A stretch of 64,000 nt of DNA from assembly GCA_015183035.1 (NCBI GenBank), contig JACZZP010000003.1, positions 930,001-994,000 on the forward strand. Direction: 5' to 3'. Shown piece by piece: positions 1 through 15,656 of this stretch. Source of the DNA: Meloidogyne chitwoodi (Eukaryota; Nematoda; Chromadorea; Rhabditida; Meloidogynidae). A program made the position numbers and the translations under genes. Numbering within the stretch: position 1 is the stretch's first letter; every line of letters begins with the position of its first letter. The notes under the pieces were generated by a model that saw only the letters and a list, made by a program, of their open reading frames with translations, was not told where the DNA came from and searched no databases.

Positions 1-762
1 GTCAATACATCTGCATTTATAGTCCAAAAGTTTGTATTTTATAATTATTATGTTGAAGTTAAAACCTAGTTTTTTCTTTCTTAAATTATACTATTAAATA
101 TTTAAAACAAATAGTTCATTTCTAATCCTAAAAAACTGTTTATCTTCTTTAAGAAAGTTATACAAAACAAGGTTTTTTCTTCTACAAATATTCAAATGAC
201 TTAAAAATGATTCTAGGTCCTTTAGTTACTAGGCAAACTCCATTTTATCTCATTGTCTGTAAATATGAAATTAAAAAGAAATCTATATGTATTTGTTTCC
301 CCTTTGCGCAACTCCCCAAAACACGTACATTAAAAAAATAAATAATTTTTAGCCTCAATTTTCTCCCACATATTTTTATATAAATTTATTTGATGGTTAC
401 TAACTGTGAGCGGCATATTACTCTCCTACATTTCTACTTCTATATATGTTACCCAATTTTATACAATGATTATAAAAACATTTAAATTTAAAATCTTGTC
501 TTTTTTATGTTTAATAAAAATAAATTTCACATGTGTAATTTTGAAACTTTCTATAATACTATATTTAGTCCAGAGAGTGGGTCTGTTAACACCCTTTTAT
601 CAGTTTTACAGTTTCCTACAGAACGGGCAGATGATTTTAAAAGGCTTAATGTCCATCTGGGAGCTAATAATAACAATAAAGAAATTTGAAAATAACTTTA
701 TTTCTCTACTAATGTGAGAAATAACCCAATACATGAAAGCGGAAATTAAGATGGGAAAAAAG
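1..762. other. AT-rich intergenic, no gene seen
   Basis: Only short unconserved open frames occur here. None has a recognisable domain or splice-consistent continuation. I see nothing that supports a gene. Confidence 0.6.
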
Positions 763-1324
763 TAGTGACCGGAAAAATCGATTTTTCCGGATTTCCGGAC
801 CGGATTTGATTTTTTATTAATTTTTCAAAAAAAATGTAAAAATATTGGTAAAAAACTTCATTTTTCAAAATAAGCAACAATAAAATTTTATTAATAAGAG
901 TAATTCAATTGTGGGATTGCTTTGTTCAAAAAAATCAAATATTCAGCATTTTCAGGTGTATATCCTGCATTTTTAATCGCAATTAAAATATAATATAAAT
1001 TCAATAATTTATGCAATAAGAGAAAAATTAATTTACTAAGTAATTGCTAAATATTTACCCACAAAACTGCATTTTATAATTCTCAATCGTCCTCTTTTAC
1101 ATCATTATGCCAAAAAAATAAAAAAATTGAAAAATCCGGAATTAGGTACAAAAAAATCGCCGGATTTGAATCCGGACCCGGATTTTGTGAACAGAGCCGG
1201 ACCGGATCCGGCCGGATTTTTCGGGATTAATCCGGGTCCGGAAAAATCCGGAAATTGCGAAACCTGGATTTGGGACCCGGACTCCCGAAAAATTCGGCCG
1301 GATCCGGTCCGGCGCCGGTCACTA
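763..1324. mobile_element. hAT-like MITE, CCGG-rich ends
   Basis: The element begins TAGTGACCGG and ends with the exact complement CCGGTCACTA. Both ends are rich in TCCGGA/CCGG motifs and flank an AT-rich core of about 250 bases. The 8 bases outside each end are GAAAAAAG (755-762) and GAAAAAAA (1325-1332), a 7/8 match that suggests an 8-bp target duplication of hAT type, although the site is A-rich. There is no transposase, so it is non-autonomous. The open frame inside (1127-1342) is just the CCGG repeat. Confidence 0.65.
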
Positions 1325-1559
1325 GAAAAAAATAATAATTAGAGTGAACGATGTTTACATTTTTTTAAAATAAAGTCGCGATTACCCGGTCGTACTTTTC
1401 CCGCGACTAAATGTGCTTTACCAATTTTCTAATTTACCTTTAATCCTTATATCCTATTTATTAGTTTCGTAAATCTTATCAATTTTTTATCTTTTTCTTA
1501 CAATTAGATTAATTAAATTTGAATACAGACAATTATTTATACATAGTACATACATAATT

Positions 1560-3821
1560 ATGCCAAATAATCAAGTAACTGCACCACATTCACCAAAAAC
1601 TGGACGTAGAAAGCGGTATCCCGATATTCCAGACATTGACTTTGATGATAATGTGTGTGAGCCTCCATCTCAATTTGACTCTAGCGACATGGGCTCGCCA
1701 AAAAAGGTTTTTTAAAATTTCCTAATTTTTAATATATTTAAGGTTTGGTCTTTATTATGCGAGAAAGATGAGAAGTATAAACGTGATCCTCATCTCTTCT
1801 TGCGTCAACAAAGGATTAATCCAAAAATGAGGGCAATGCTTATTGATTGGATAATGGATGTAATGATATATGTATCTGTTAGTTATATTTAATTTGTATC
1901 TCTAGGTTTGTGCTGATAAGCATTTACATAGAGAAACTTTTCATCTTTGTGTTGACTATGTTGACCGTTATTTGGGTTTGAGCGGTGTACTTGAATTTAA
2001 GCAGCAAATTTCTCCTGGTAACCTTCAGTTGATTGGTTCCACTGCGCTTGTCATTGCCTCAAAAATTGAGGTTATTTTAAACATTTTATATTTTGAAAAA
2101 CATTTAAAAAGTTCTTTTTGTCTTTTCATTCAGTTTTTCATCATAAACTTTCATAGCATATAAATATTTAATTTTAGCGTATGCAGACTCATTGTAGTTT
2201 AGCGGGATATTCTACTTATATTAACGAAAAACTTTTATAAAAATAATAGAATGATAAACTAAAATCCCAGATTTCGTTGTTGTTTTGGCTGTGATGAATT
2301 GTGCAGGGGTCCTGAAATTGGTCATAAATGTGGACCAATGGGACTTTTAGTGAAATCTATACGGATTACTTCACTTTCTTTTCCAGAAATCAAGCACTTT
2401 CTGAGCCAAATATTTTTTTAAATTTATTAAGCATTTGTTAAAAAATATTTTCCAGGAAATTTATCCTCCAAAAGTTGCCGAAATTGCTGAATATTCAGAT
2501 GGGTTGGTTTTGGGTTTAAATATAATTAAAAACTTTTTATTTTTTGTTGTTGCGAGGATCAAGACATTCGCGATATGGAAGAAATTATGCTTCAAAAATT
2601 AGAATGGAATTGTTATCCAATTACTGCTGTTCATTGGTTGGCACTCTATATGCAATTAATGAACACATGTGATGTATTACCAGCTCAACATGTTATTGTT
2701 ACTGCTGGTGAAATAATTATTTAATATTTGTTTTCTGAATTTTAAAACTAAAAGGTAACGAAGCTCGTTGTTCCAATGCATCTGATAGCAGTTTTATAAG
2801 TGTTGGTTCTCGATGTGGTGGTTTGAGTGTAGACATTGTGACTGAAGTAGAAGAGGATGGTGAAACGACAGATGTCGGAGAGGATAGTGAAAATCAAACG
2901 CCAGATGGTTCTGATTGTTCTACTGAGAAGAAGGTTTTTCAAAATTTTTAAAATTATTTTTTTTAATTTATTTAGAAATATAAATCTAAATCAATCCGGA
3001 AGACATGTGCCAGGCGTATTTTTTCCTTCAACTCTTCATTTCCTCGCATGCAACTTTCTCATATTGGTCTTTCACCTCGTGTTCTTCTACATACTGCCGC
3101 AGCTGATATTAGTTATACTAGTCAACGTGAATATTCTAGTGGACATATATATCCTGACCAAAGGTGTTCTGTGCCAAAATTAATGCGTGGAGAATTTGTT
3201 AGAGTTGCCATGGTTTTTTTAAATTTTTTAAAAGACTAATTAAAAATTAAGATATTAGATTTGGTGATACTTTCGGCTGGAAGTTTGCGCTTCCGTTATC
3301 GAGAATTGGCTGCGGCTGCACTTTTGTGTAGTTATGAACCGGAATCTCTTATATGCCAGACAACTGGTGTTTATATATTTTATATTTGAAGAGAGCCTTT
3401 AATTTTGTATTTTATTTAAAATCATTTTATGGGTTTTTGCTTTCTTTCCATATTTAAAATTGTTAGAGTTCAATTATCCTTTCACTTTAGGATTTACTGC
3501 TGAGAAATTGCGCGAGGCACGTAATTTTATTGATCCATTTATGCATTTAATTGATCGGTTCGAGCCTTGTAGAAATGCAATTCCTTGCCTTCCTACCATT
3601 CAACACGATGACCGTCACAATATTCAGCTTTATTCGCCTAAATATCTTTCATATCTGGTTCTTTTAATAAAATCATTCTTAAATTATTTAATAAATTAAA
3701 GGAACAAGTCGAAAAGGAGCAAATGTTGGCAATTCAACGTCGCAAAAAATCAGACATGAGAGTTGGTGAAATTCGTTTGCGGAAAAGAAAATTCGGCTCT
3801 ACATTAAATGCTTCCTCGTAG
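1560..3821 (+). CDS. cye-1: G1/S-specific cyclin E
   Basis: Cyclin E activates CDK2 at the G1/S transition in the nucleus. The first cyclin fold is plain: INPKMRAMLIDWIMDVCADK, then HRETFHLCVDYVDRYL, then LQLIGSTALVIASKIE spliced to EIYPPKVAEIAEYSDG, followed by DQDIRDMEEIMLQKLEW. EIYPPK after the SK-E helix is diagnostic of cyclin E. The second fold is recognisable at 3256-3360 (LDLVILSAGSLRFRYRELAA). The gene has about nine exons; introns are mostly 40-60 bases, but one of about 390 bases (2069-2455) interrupts the cyclin box. An acidic, Ser-rich insert (roughly 2757-2935) lies between the two folds. The start is the first in-frame ATG, giving MPNNQVTAPHSPK. The C-terminus is basic (EIRLRKRKFG) and ends at TAG 3819. 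The assignment rests on the cyclin-box sequence. Confidence 0.93.
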
Positions 3822-4686
3822 ACAGATCAGTGAAATTTTTATACGAAATTAAAACGTAAGAAAGATTCGTTTTCGCCTATTTTGAAGATTAAAATTGTTT
3901 GCTCCTTATTTTTTGTGTTAGGATATTTATGACTTTTTCTTTTGTTTTTTTGAAATTGAAATTTAGAAAGTTTTTTTCTATTTCTGATTTTTTTGAATAT
4001 TAGCTTTTATGGCTAATTTTTGATAAAGTTTTAATGAAAATATAAATTAAATAAAAAGTCATGTCTTAGATTTGATTTTTTTACTTTTTTGGAAAAAATC
4101 CGGCGAAGACGGATTTTCATTTATTACAAACACTTTATATATAAAATATAATAACAAAATTAATTTATCTGTAAAAGAATTTATCATGCGTTATTATTAT
4201 TTTTTGACTTCCCTTTTATATATGTATTGCTAAAATATTCTTTCATCGAGACGAGTGTTTTATTTTTTTTTGTTAATATTTTTTCTATATTTATTTGCAT
4301 TCACTGCTTATCCTCACAATTTTCTTTAAAGATGATCGGAACAAAAACACTGCCTCAAAGTGATCTCTATATAAATATATTTAAAAAATCAAAATAAATC
4401 TCAAATTTGTTGTATTTATATATCAGGGATTGGCAAAACCATTGAGAATACTTTCAAAAAAAAAAGATATTTTAATGTTAAATAACCAGAAACATGTAAA
4501 TGGTTTTCCATCATTGTTATATACATACCTTATTACTTATTTCTCTATATACGTATTGTTTGTGTTTGATTTTTTATATATAAAATTTTGTAAAAATAAA
4601 ATGAAAAGAAAATGTTAAAATATTTTTACATATTATAATTTTTTGTTTAATTTTTTAATCTGTAAAAAAATTATTTGCTTAGAATT
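3822..4686. other. Intergenic, no gene seen
   Basis: This is the 3' flank of cyclin E, with an AATAAA near 4050, followed by AT-rich spacer. A 62-codon open frame at 4430 has no recognisable features. Confidence 0.5.
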
Positions 4687-6310
4687 ATGGCAGATGATAA
4701 AACAGAAATTGAACAAAAAAGTAACCAAAATATTGATGAAATACAAACATCTTCAACATCAGATCCGTACAAATGTGTTTGGAATGGTTAATTTATTTTT
4801 AATTTAAAAATTTCTAGATTTAAATTCTTTAATTGGTATTATAAAATTTCCATTAAAATAAATTATTTGCAGGCGTTCCTATGACTTGGAATGAAACTAG
4901 TAAGCAATGGCTGCCTGATATAGAAGTAAATGAGGATTTTCTTGCATATTATAATGCAAATTATGGAATTCAATATGATTATGATAGTATGCCAAAACCA
5001 GAACCTCCAAAAGTTATTTTAAGGGAAGAAAAAGAAGATGAAGGGAAACCAAAAAAAGAAGTAACAAGACTTACAAAAGAACAAAAACAGGTTTAATTTT
5101 TAAATTTAAAAAATTAATCAAAAATATTATAGCTTAAAAAACGTGAGGCGAGAAGACGCTGGGCGGAAGCTGAAGCTGCCCGTAGAGAACAAGGATGGTT
5201 TGAAATAGATGAACAAAAGAATACAACAGTTTATGCAGATGGTTTTCCTTCAAGTATTGATGAAGAAGAATTTGTAAAATTTATGTCAAAATGTGGAGTT
5301 GTTCAAAAAGATCCTCGAACTGGAAAACCAAAAATCAAACTTTATCGAACAAAGGAAGGAGGAGAGCCAAAAGGAGATGGAACTTGTTGTTATGTCAAAA
5401 TGGAATCGGTATTTTAACATTTGTTTAGGAATGTTTCAAAAAATTTTTGCTGACAAAATATTTTTAGTTATTTTAGGTAGATTTAGCTTTACAAATACTT
5501 GATGGTTGGCAATGGGATAATGCTCATAAAATTCGTGTTGAACAAGCTAAATTTGAATTAAAAGGGGAATTTGACCCATCAAAGAAACGACAACGTTTGA
5601 GTGGAGCGCAAAAGAAAAAATTCTTGGAAAAACAAGAAAAGTTTTTTTAGTTATTTTCTTTTTATTTAAAAATGTTTATCTAGAATTTTCCAATGGAAAC
5701 CTGATAAGCCTCGAAACTTCAGAAACCGCTGTGAATGTACAGTTGTTTTTAAAGGAATGTTTTCTTTGGAAGAAATTGATCAAAAACCAGAAAAAATTTT
5801 TTCTCTTAAAGAGGTTACATAAATATCCAAATTTAAATTGTTTATTTTTTTAGGATACACAAAAATTATGTGAACAACGTTTTGGAATTGTAAAGAAAAT
5901 TGTTCTTTATGAGGTAAATTTTATTTTAGTTTTATTAAAAAAAATTATTTTTAAATAGTCGAATCCTGAAGGAGTAATAACTGTCACATTCGATAATGTT
6001 GAACATGCAGATTTAGCCGTTGCCGCACTCAATGGGCGTATAGTTGCTGGTCGAGAAATTAAAGTATGTATTAGATAATTTTTTAAATTAAAGAATTGAT
6101 ATTTTTTCCCAAACTTTTTATTAACATATTTGATAAATTTTATCTTAAAATTTAAAGGCTTCTAATTGGGATGGCCGAGAAAAGTTTAAACGACAAGAAA
6201 CTGAAGAAGAGCGTAAACGGCGAGAGAATGCTTGGACAGAATTTTTAGAAGAAAGTAGTAGTGATGATGATGAAGATAAAGAAAAGGAAAAAGATGATGA
6301 CAATAATTGA
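4687..6310 (+). CDS. TAT-SF1/Cus2-type splicing factor, two RRMs
   Basis: This is a homologue of HTATSF1 (yeast Cus2), a nuclear factor that contacts U2 snRNP through SF3B1 and links splicing with transcription. The N-terminus is acidic, followed by WNGVPMTWNETSKQWLPDIE, a basic helix (LKKREARRRWAEAEAARREQ) and RRM1 (TVYADGFPSSIDEEEFVKFM ... LALQILDGWQWDNAHKIRVE). A linker with FQWKPDKPRNFRNRCECTVV leads to RRM2, a U2AF-homology motif (FGIVKKIVLYE ... NPEGVITVTFDNVEHADLAV). The tail is acidic (SSSDDDEDKEKEKDDD). There are about seven exons with short introns. The ATG at 4687 opens a long acidic N-terminus with no earlier in-frame ATG. The next gene begins only 200 bases after the stop, so the two may share a polycistronic transcript. 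Confidence 0.9.
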
Positions 6311-6509
6311 ATTGATAACGAAAAGTGAAATTAAATAAATTTTTTAAATAAAATATATTTATTATTAGTTTGTACTTTATTTAAAAAAATTTTTTAATAA
6401 AAATAAATTAATTTTAGATTTTGACTGTCTCAATCTTTTTCCAATAAATTCTTTTCTCTTTTTCATTAACCAGTACTCTTCGTGACAGGTGTGCACTAAT
6501 TAAACTAAA

Positions 6510-7930
6510 ATGAGTTTTAATCCTAATGATCAAGTTTCCCTTTTTGAACGACTAAAAGAAATTAATTATATTTTAAAAAAGGTATATATTTAATTTTTAT
6601 AAATTAATAAAAATTGAACGTAGGAGCGTCCACATTGTCGTGTACTTTCTATTCAAAGTCATGTTGTTAGTGGATATGTTGGAAATAAATGTGGAGTGTT
6701 CCCTTTACAGGTTAATAATTTAAATATATTTAAAAATACTCGAATTTTTAGTTGCTTGGTTTTCAAGTTGATTTTGTCAATTCTGTGCATTTCTCTAATC
6801 ATACTCGTATTTTATTTAATTTTTTCTTGTTTTAAATATTTTTAGAATATGAAAAGGGAGCTCGTGGACAAAGATTGAATTCAACAGATTTGGAGAACAT
6901 TTTCCAAGGACTTTGTGAGAATGAATTGGAAAGAAAATATTCTCATGTTTTGACAGGTTTATTTTTTATTCAAACATTTCCTTATAGTAACTTAAATTTA
7001 TTAAAGGATATTGTGGAGAACCTACTTTTCTTAAAAAACTGGCTGAAATTGTGAAGCATTGTCGAGAGTTTAGGCCTGATTTGTTATATGGTTTTTTTAA
7101 TTTCTTTAAATAAATTTCTACATCTTAATTTTTCTTTAGTTTGTGATCCAGTTCTAGGAGATAATAAAAATTATGTAAGAATTAGTATATCTCCTATACT
7201 TTTTAAAGCATTTTATTTTTTAAGTATGTGCCTCGTGAAATGTGTACTATTTATTTAAAAGAAATATTACCTCTAGCTGATATAATAACGCCAAATGCTT
7301 TTGAATTGGGGTGAATAAATATTAAAATTTAATTTTTATAATAAATTTGTCAGAGAACTAAGTGGTGGAATTCCGGTAGAAACTGAATCTCATTGTTTGG
7401 AAGCTATTCGCAAACTTCATAATGATTTACCCAATCTTCGTTCAGTTATTTGCACTTCATTGCCTGTTAAAGTAGGCATTACAGAAAAAGAGTTATTGGT
7501 TTGTTATGCATCAGAAAGGATTTCTTCAGATAAAAGTAAACTTAAAAATAAAATTTTAAAGCTAATTTCAAAACATTTTTTAGCACAATTAACTCTTCGC
7601 TTTTACCGCGTTGAAATGAAACAAATTGACGCATTATTTACCGGTACCGGGGATTTATTCTCTGCTCTTTTTCTCGCTTGGTGGGAAGAGACAAAAGGAC
7701 AGATTTGTGATACTTTAAGGGCTACAATTGCTTCAATGCAAGCAGTTTTGAGACGAACAGCAGAATCTTCAAGACACTCGGGTTTTTTTGTTAAATTAAT
7801 AAAATATTTTATGATTAAAGAAAGAGGAGAAAAATGTATTGCTGAGAGAGAATTAAAACTTATAGATAGTAGGATGGATTTACTACAACCAAAACTTGAC
7901 GATATTATTTTTACAGAAATAATTTTATAA
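6510..7930 (+). CDS. pdxk-1: Pyridoxal kinase
   Basis: This enzyme phosphorylates pyridoxal, pyridoxine and pyridoxamine with ATP to make PLP in the cytosol. It belongs to the ribokinase-like family. The N-terminus gives [20 protein letters not shown] and [20 protein letters not shown], the classic PDXK opening with the substrate-binding Ser. Later come [32 protein letters not shown] and ITPNAFELG. The catalytic GTGD motif lies in [19 protein letters not shown] near 7650. The last exon is long (about 600 bases) and intronless. The stretch between LPVKVG and [10 protein letters not shown] is more divergent than the rest. The ATG at 6510 gives [17 protein letters not shown]. The stop lies only 85 bases from the stop of MCM5 on the other strand. 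Confidence 0.93.
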
Positions 7931-8015
7931 TTTGCAATTTTTTTATAAAAACATTAGTTATTATAAAGTTTCCAAAATTTGTGTTAAGTTGAATTCAAAG
8001 GTCAGACAAATTATT

Positions 8016-11506
<3,491 letters not shown>

Positions 11507-12041
11507 TTTCAATTTTTAGTAATGTAAGTGTGTAAATAATCGAAATGTAAAAGATAAAAGTTAACTCAAAATATTTATAATTATAAAGATTAATAAATAA
11601 AAAAATTTGAATAAATAAAAGCCCGCTAAGGCAAATTAGACAAAACGTAATGACCAAATGGTCTTAAGGCCACTATTGGACGAAATGGTCTGTCAGCACT
11701 CACGGCGAAAGTTATTTTTCTGCGACAAAGTGAGCAAGAACTAGATGTAGTTAATTTTTGAGTCTAACTAGTTTAGTCCAAGCATAAATTCGTTTTTATT
11801 AGATATGTTTTATTTTTTGGTGTCGGATTTTGATAGATGTATTTTCATTTATTGAGAAATTATTTTTATTATGAAAATTAAGAGTTTTGATTTTATTTTT
11901 TTACATAGTAAATATATAATTATAATATCTGAAATACTTTGGATTAAATGAAATATAAAAAATGTTTTAGTCAGTTTTAAAATTTTTAATCTATTTTTTC
12001 TAGTTTCTATCGAAAGTTAATTGCCAAATCCATTCTCTTAT
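11507..12041. other. Intergenic, no gene seen
   Basis: AT-rich spacer between the MCM5 start and the IDH beta-subunit stop. A short block near 11640-11710 with the near-repeats GACCAAATGGTC and GACGAAATGGTC is less AT-rich, but I recognise nothing in it. Confidence 0.5.
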
Positions 12042-13894
12042 TTATTTCTGCATTAATTCTATAACGGCTTTCACAATTTCTGAGCTATGACATGAACCCT
12101 GTAAAATTATTTTTTAACATAAAAATTATATATATATTGCCTAACAGAAATGTGTATTTTTGTTTTCCAATAATTAGTAAAGTTTTAAAAGAATACCCCA
12201 ACGTCGGGTGTGTGCAATTTTTTCTCATTCAAAGTTATGAAAAGAGCATCTGACATTTTATCTGCATATCCATCCAACTAAAATTTTTAAATATATTTTT
12301 TTAATTATTTCCAATTTCTCACTCCCAAATAACGAAGCATATCAATAGCTGCGCGTATAAATGCCGTTGGATTAGCCAAATCTTTACCAGTTAGTGATGT
12401 GCCTGTGTTTCTAGTCCCCTGTTTTGAACAAAAGCTGAATAGTTGTAGAAAAATAAAAAGTCCTAATTATTTAATTTTAATGGTAAAGTAATCAAAAAGA
12501 TAAAATAAAAGATGCTAATCCAGAAAAGAACTGATTTGAAAAAATTTAGAGATTTGAGTCTCAAATGTTTTTTTGGTCTCATCTCTATTAAGAGAAAACC
12601 CTAATAAATATACTCACATTTTTAATTAAAAAAGTAATTTAAATTTTTATTAAAGATTTCAAACCGTCTCAAAAACAGCATATTGTTCACCAATATTCAT
12701 ACCAGAAACGAGTCCAGGCCCTCCTACTAAACCACAAGCAATATTTGAAATAATATTTCCATAAAGATTAGGCATAAGTAAAATTGCTCCATTAAATTGT
12801 TGAGGACGACTAACTAATTGCATGCAAGCATTGTCAACTTAAAAACAATTAATTTAAAATTTTAAAAAATAATTTAATAACCAATAAGTGAGTCAAATTG
12901 TAATCCTTTTGATTTATATTCAGTATCAGCAATTTCTTTACAAACCTTTAAAAAAAGACCATCTCCCAATTTTTGAATGTTAGCTTTATGTATTGCTGTA
13001 ATATTTGGCCTGTTATTCAAAACAGCATAATCAAACGCATAACGAGCTATTCTTTCAATTCCATGGCGAGTTACAATCTTTTTTTTTTATTAAAAATTAA
13101 TTAAAAGATATTTTATCCTAAAACAGAGGTAAATTTACATAAAATTTTGAAAAATAAAATTTTTAACCTTTAAACTTTCAATAATTCCAGGTACAGATTC
13201 ATGTTCAAGACCACTATATTCTCCTTCTGTATTTTCTCTAATTAATACCAAATCAAGATTATTATGTCTTGTAGGAATTGATGGAACAGAGACACAATGA
13301 AGAACATTTGCATATCTTTTTTGATTTTTTAAATTAAATTTAATAACAAAATATACAAATCCAGTCGACGACGAAGTTCCATATTTCTTGATTTAAATTC
13401 AGGATTGTCAAATTTTGTTTCAATATTGCCCTAAAATTATTTTAAATAATAATTTTTATTATTTTTTTATTAAACCTTCAAAGCAGCCCCAGTCTTATGA
13501 ATTGCTTCAATTGCTTTTTCCAATTCCTCATCTGATGGATCTTTTGAATTTAGTTCTACCTCATTAAAATCAACAGGAATATTTATTGAAGAGAAAATAC
13601 GTTTAACATGTGCAAGCATCTTTTTTTAAAACAAAAAATAATTTAATTAAATTTTAAATTACCTCTGGACCAATTCCATCACCTGGTAGTGCAGTAACAG
13701 TATAACGACCTTTATTTTTTGATAAAGTAACCTTTTTTAAATTAATTTTTATTTTTTAAAAGGGAAAAAATTATTATTATTTTTACATTAGTTTTGCTTT
13801 TAGGCAAAGAATGTGTTCGTAAAGTAGATTTAAAGCAATAAAAATCCTTTAATGTTGTATGTGTTAATCGAAAAATAGAATTTGAAGAAAACAT
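12042..13894 (-). CDS. idhb-1: NAD isocitrate dehydrogenase, beta subunit, mitochondrial
   Basis: This is a non-catalytic or regulatory subunit of the mitochondrial IDH3 enzyme, which converts isocitrate to 2-oxoglutarate in the TCA cycle. After a basic, Ser-rich presequence ([18 protein letters not shown]) comes [24 protein letters not shown] and [20 protein letters not shown] follow, then [39 protein letters not shown] and [40 protein letters not shown] and MPNLYGNII favour the beta over the alpha or gamma chain. The C-terminus is [20 protein letters not shown]. About nine exons. The ATG at 13894 gives a plausible mitochondrial presequence. Beta rather than gamma is judged from remembered family motifs; an alignment would settle it. 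Confidence 0.87.
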
Positions 13895-14271
13895 TTTTTT
13901 AAAAAACTAAATTTAAAACTATTTTATTTTAAAGTTTTAGTGTTATAATAACTATTTTTTGTATGTTTATAAAAACTTATAAAAAATATATAAATATTCT
14001 CTTTTGAAAGAATTAATCAATAAACAACTGGTATTAGATCGACTATTTAAATAAATAAAACGAAGAAAAGGAAAAAGTTTTTGAATAAAATCTTGTTTAA
14101 ACAAAAATAATTTTACAATTAATAAAATAATATAAAGTTAATAATATTTATTAGAATAATCTTCAAAAATATATATTAAATTAAAAATAAATATAAAAGA
14201 TAACAATCTTTGTCTATAAAAATATTTTTTTAAAAAAGGCTAAATGTATTTTAAAAATTAAATATTTTCCC
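13895..14271. other. Intergenic, no gene seen
   Basis: AT-rich spacer between two minus-strand genes. No feature is recognised. Confidence 0.5.
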
Positions 14272-15656
14272 TTAAATTTTACTTTCAATTAATTTCTCTA
14301 AAAGGACAGCATCTGCAGCAAAACGTCTAATTCCATCTGCAAGGCGATCAGAAGCCATTGCATCCTCATTAAGTTCCCATCGAAATTTTATTTCATTAAC
14401 ATCACCAATTAATTCAATTTCTTTTGTTTTAGCTGTTTCATTTGAAAGAACTTTAACGATTTGTTCATTGTCTTCGTTTAATAATTTTAAAAGTGATGGA
14501 CTGAAAAAATTATTTTTAACTAATTTTTTAAAATGTGGCATTTTATTATCTGAAAAAGTAATTTAAAAAGAATAAGTAAATCACTCTCAAAAATTGAAAA
14601 CAATTAGCTATCTTATATGTATCTATTTGCTAATAATTAAATGTAAATAACAAATTATTAAAAGTCTGAAAATAATTTTCAAACCTGATAGTCAAAAGGT
14701 CACATCCTGCCAATCCTTTAATTTGTTCGGTATTTCGAAAAGAAGCAGCCATTACTTGAGTGTTATGTCCAAAATACTTATAATAATTATATATTCGAGT
14801 AACACTTAAAACTCCAGGATCAGTTTGTCTGGTAAAATCATTTTGATTTGTATTTTTTAAATACCAATCCAAAATACGTCCTTCAAAATATAATTAAGAA
14901 AACATTAAAAATATTTTAAAATAATTTTACCAACAAACGGAGAGACTAGCGTGACCTAAAAACGAAAATAAAAATATTTATTATATTTTCATTAAAAATC
15001 AACCTTTGCTTGAGCACAAGCAACAGCTTGATGAAAATTAAAAAGAAGAGTCATGTTGCAATGAATATCATATTGAGATTCCAAAATTCTTTAATAATAA
15101 AATTAATTTTTAGTTTTTTTAAATTAAAATTTCAAACTTTGCAGCTTGAATGCCTTCCCAAGTTGAAGCAAGTTTAATAAGAATTCGCTCTTTAGAAATA
15201 CCTTCTTCCTCATACAAACGAATAAAATTTAACGCCTTCTCTATAGAAGCTTTTACATCAAATGAAAGTCTAAAAAATTTTAAAAATAAAATAAAAAAAA
15301 CCTAGCATCCACTTCAGTGCTAACTCTCCCAGGAACAATTTTTAGAATTTCTTTACCAAAAAGTACAAATAATTTATCAATTGCAAGTGACAAAATATTT
15401 GATTTAGATTCACCAGTAGACTTTTCCTTTGCATATTTAATTGCTTGATCAATCAAATGATTATATTTTTCATCTTTAGTTGCTGCCAAAATAAGCGAAG
15501 GATTTGTTGTTGAATCGGTTGGTTTAAATACTTCTATAGCTAAAATTATATATAAATTTATTTTTAAATAATTTGATTAAAAAAATTACAATGAAAATCT
15601 CCTGTATCAGCGACGATAACAGAAATTTGTTTTAATTGATCGAGTACAGAAGACAT
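14272..15656 (-). CDS. tald-1: Transaldolase
   Basis: Transaldolase moves a three-carbon dihydroxyacetone unit between sugar phosphates in the non-oxidative pentose phosphate pathway (cytosol). It starts [20 protein letters not shown], then [12 protein letters not shown], which holds the active-site Asp loop. Next come [35 protein letters not shown] (the Lys of [10 protein letters not shown] forms the Schiff base), [20 protein letters not shown] and [18 protein letters not shown]. The C-terminal part includes [25 protein letters not shown] spliced to SPSLLKLL, and a final helix ending LEKLIESKI. Length and domain order fit a full alpha/beta-barrel enzyme of about 330 residues. About seven exons with short introns. 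The chosen ATG (15656) matches the family start. Confidence 0.95.
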
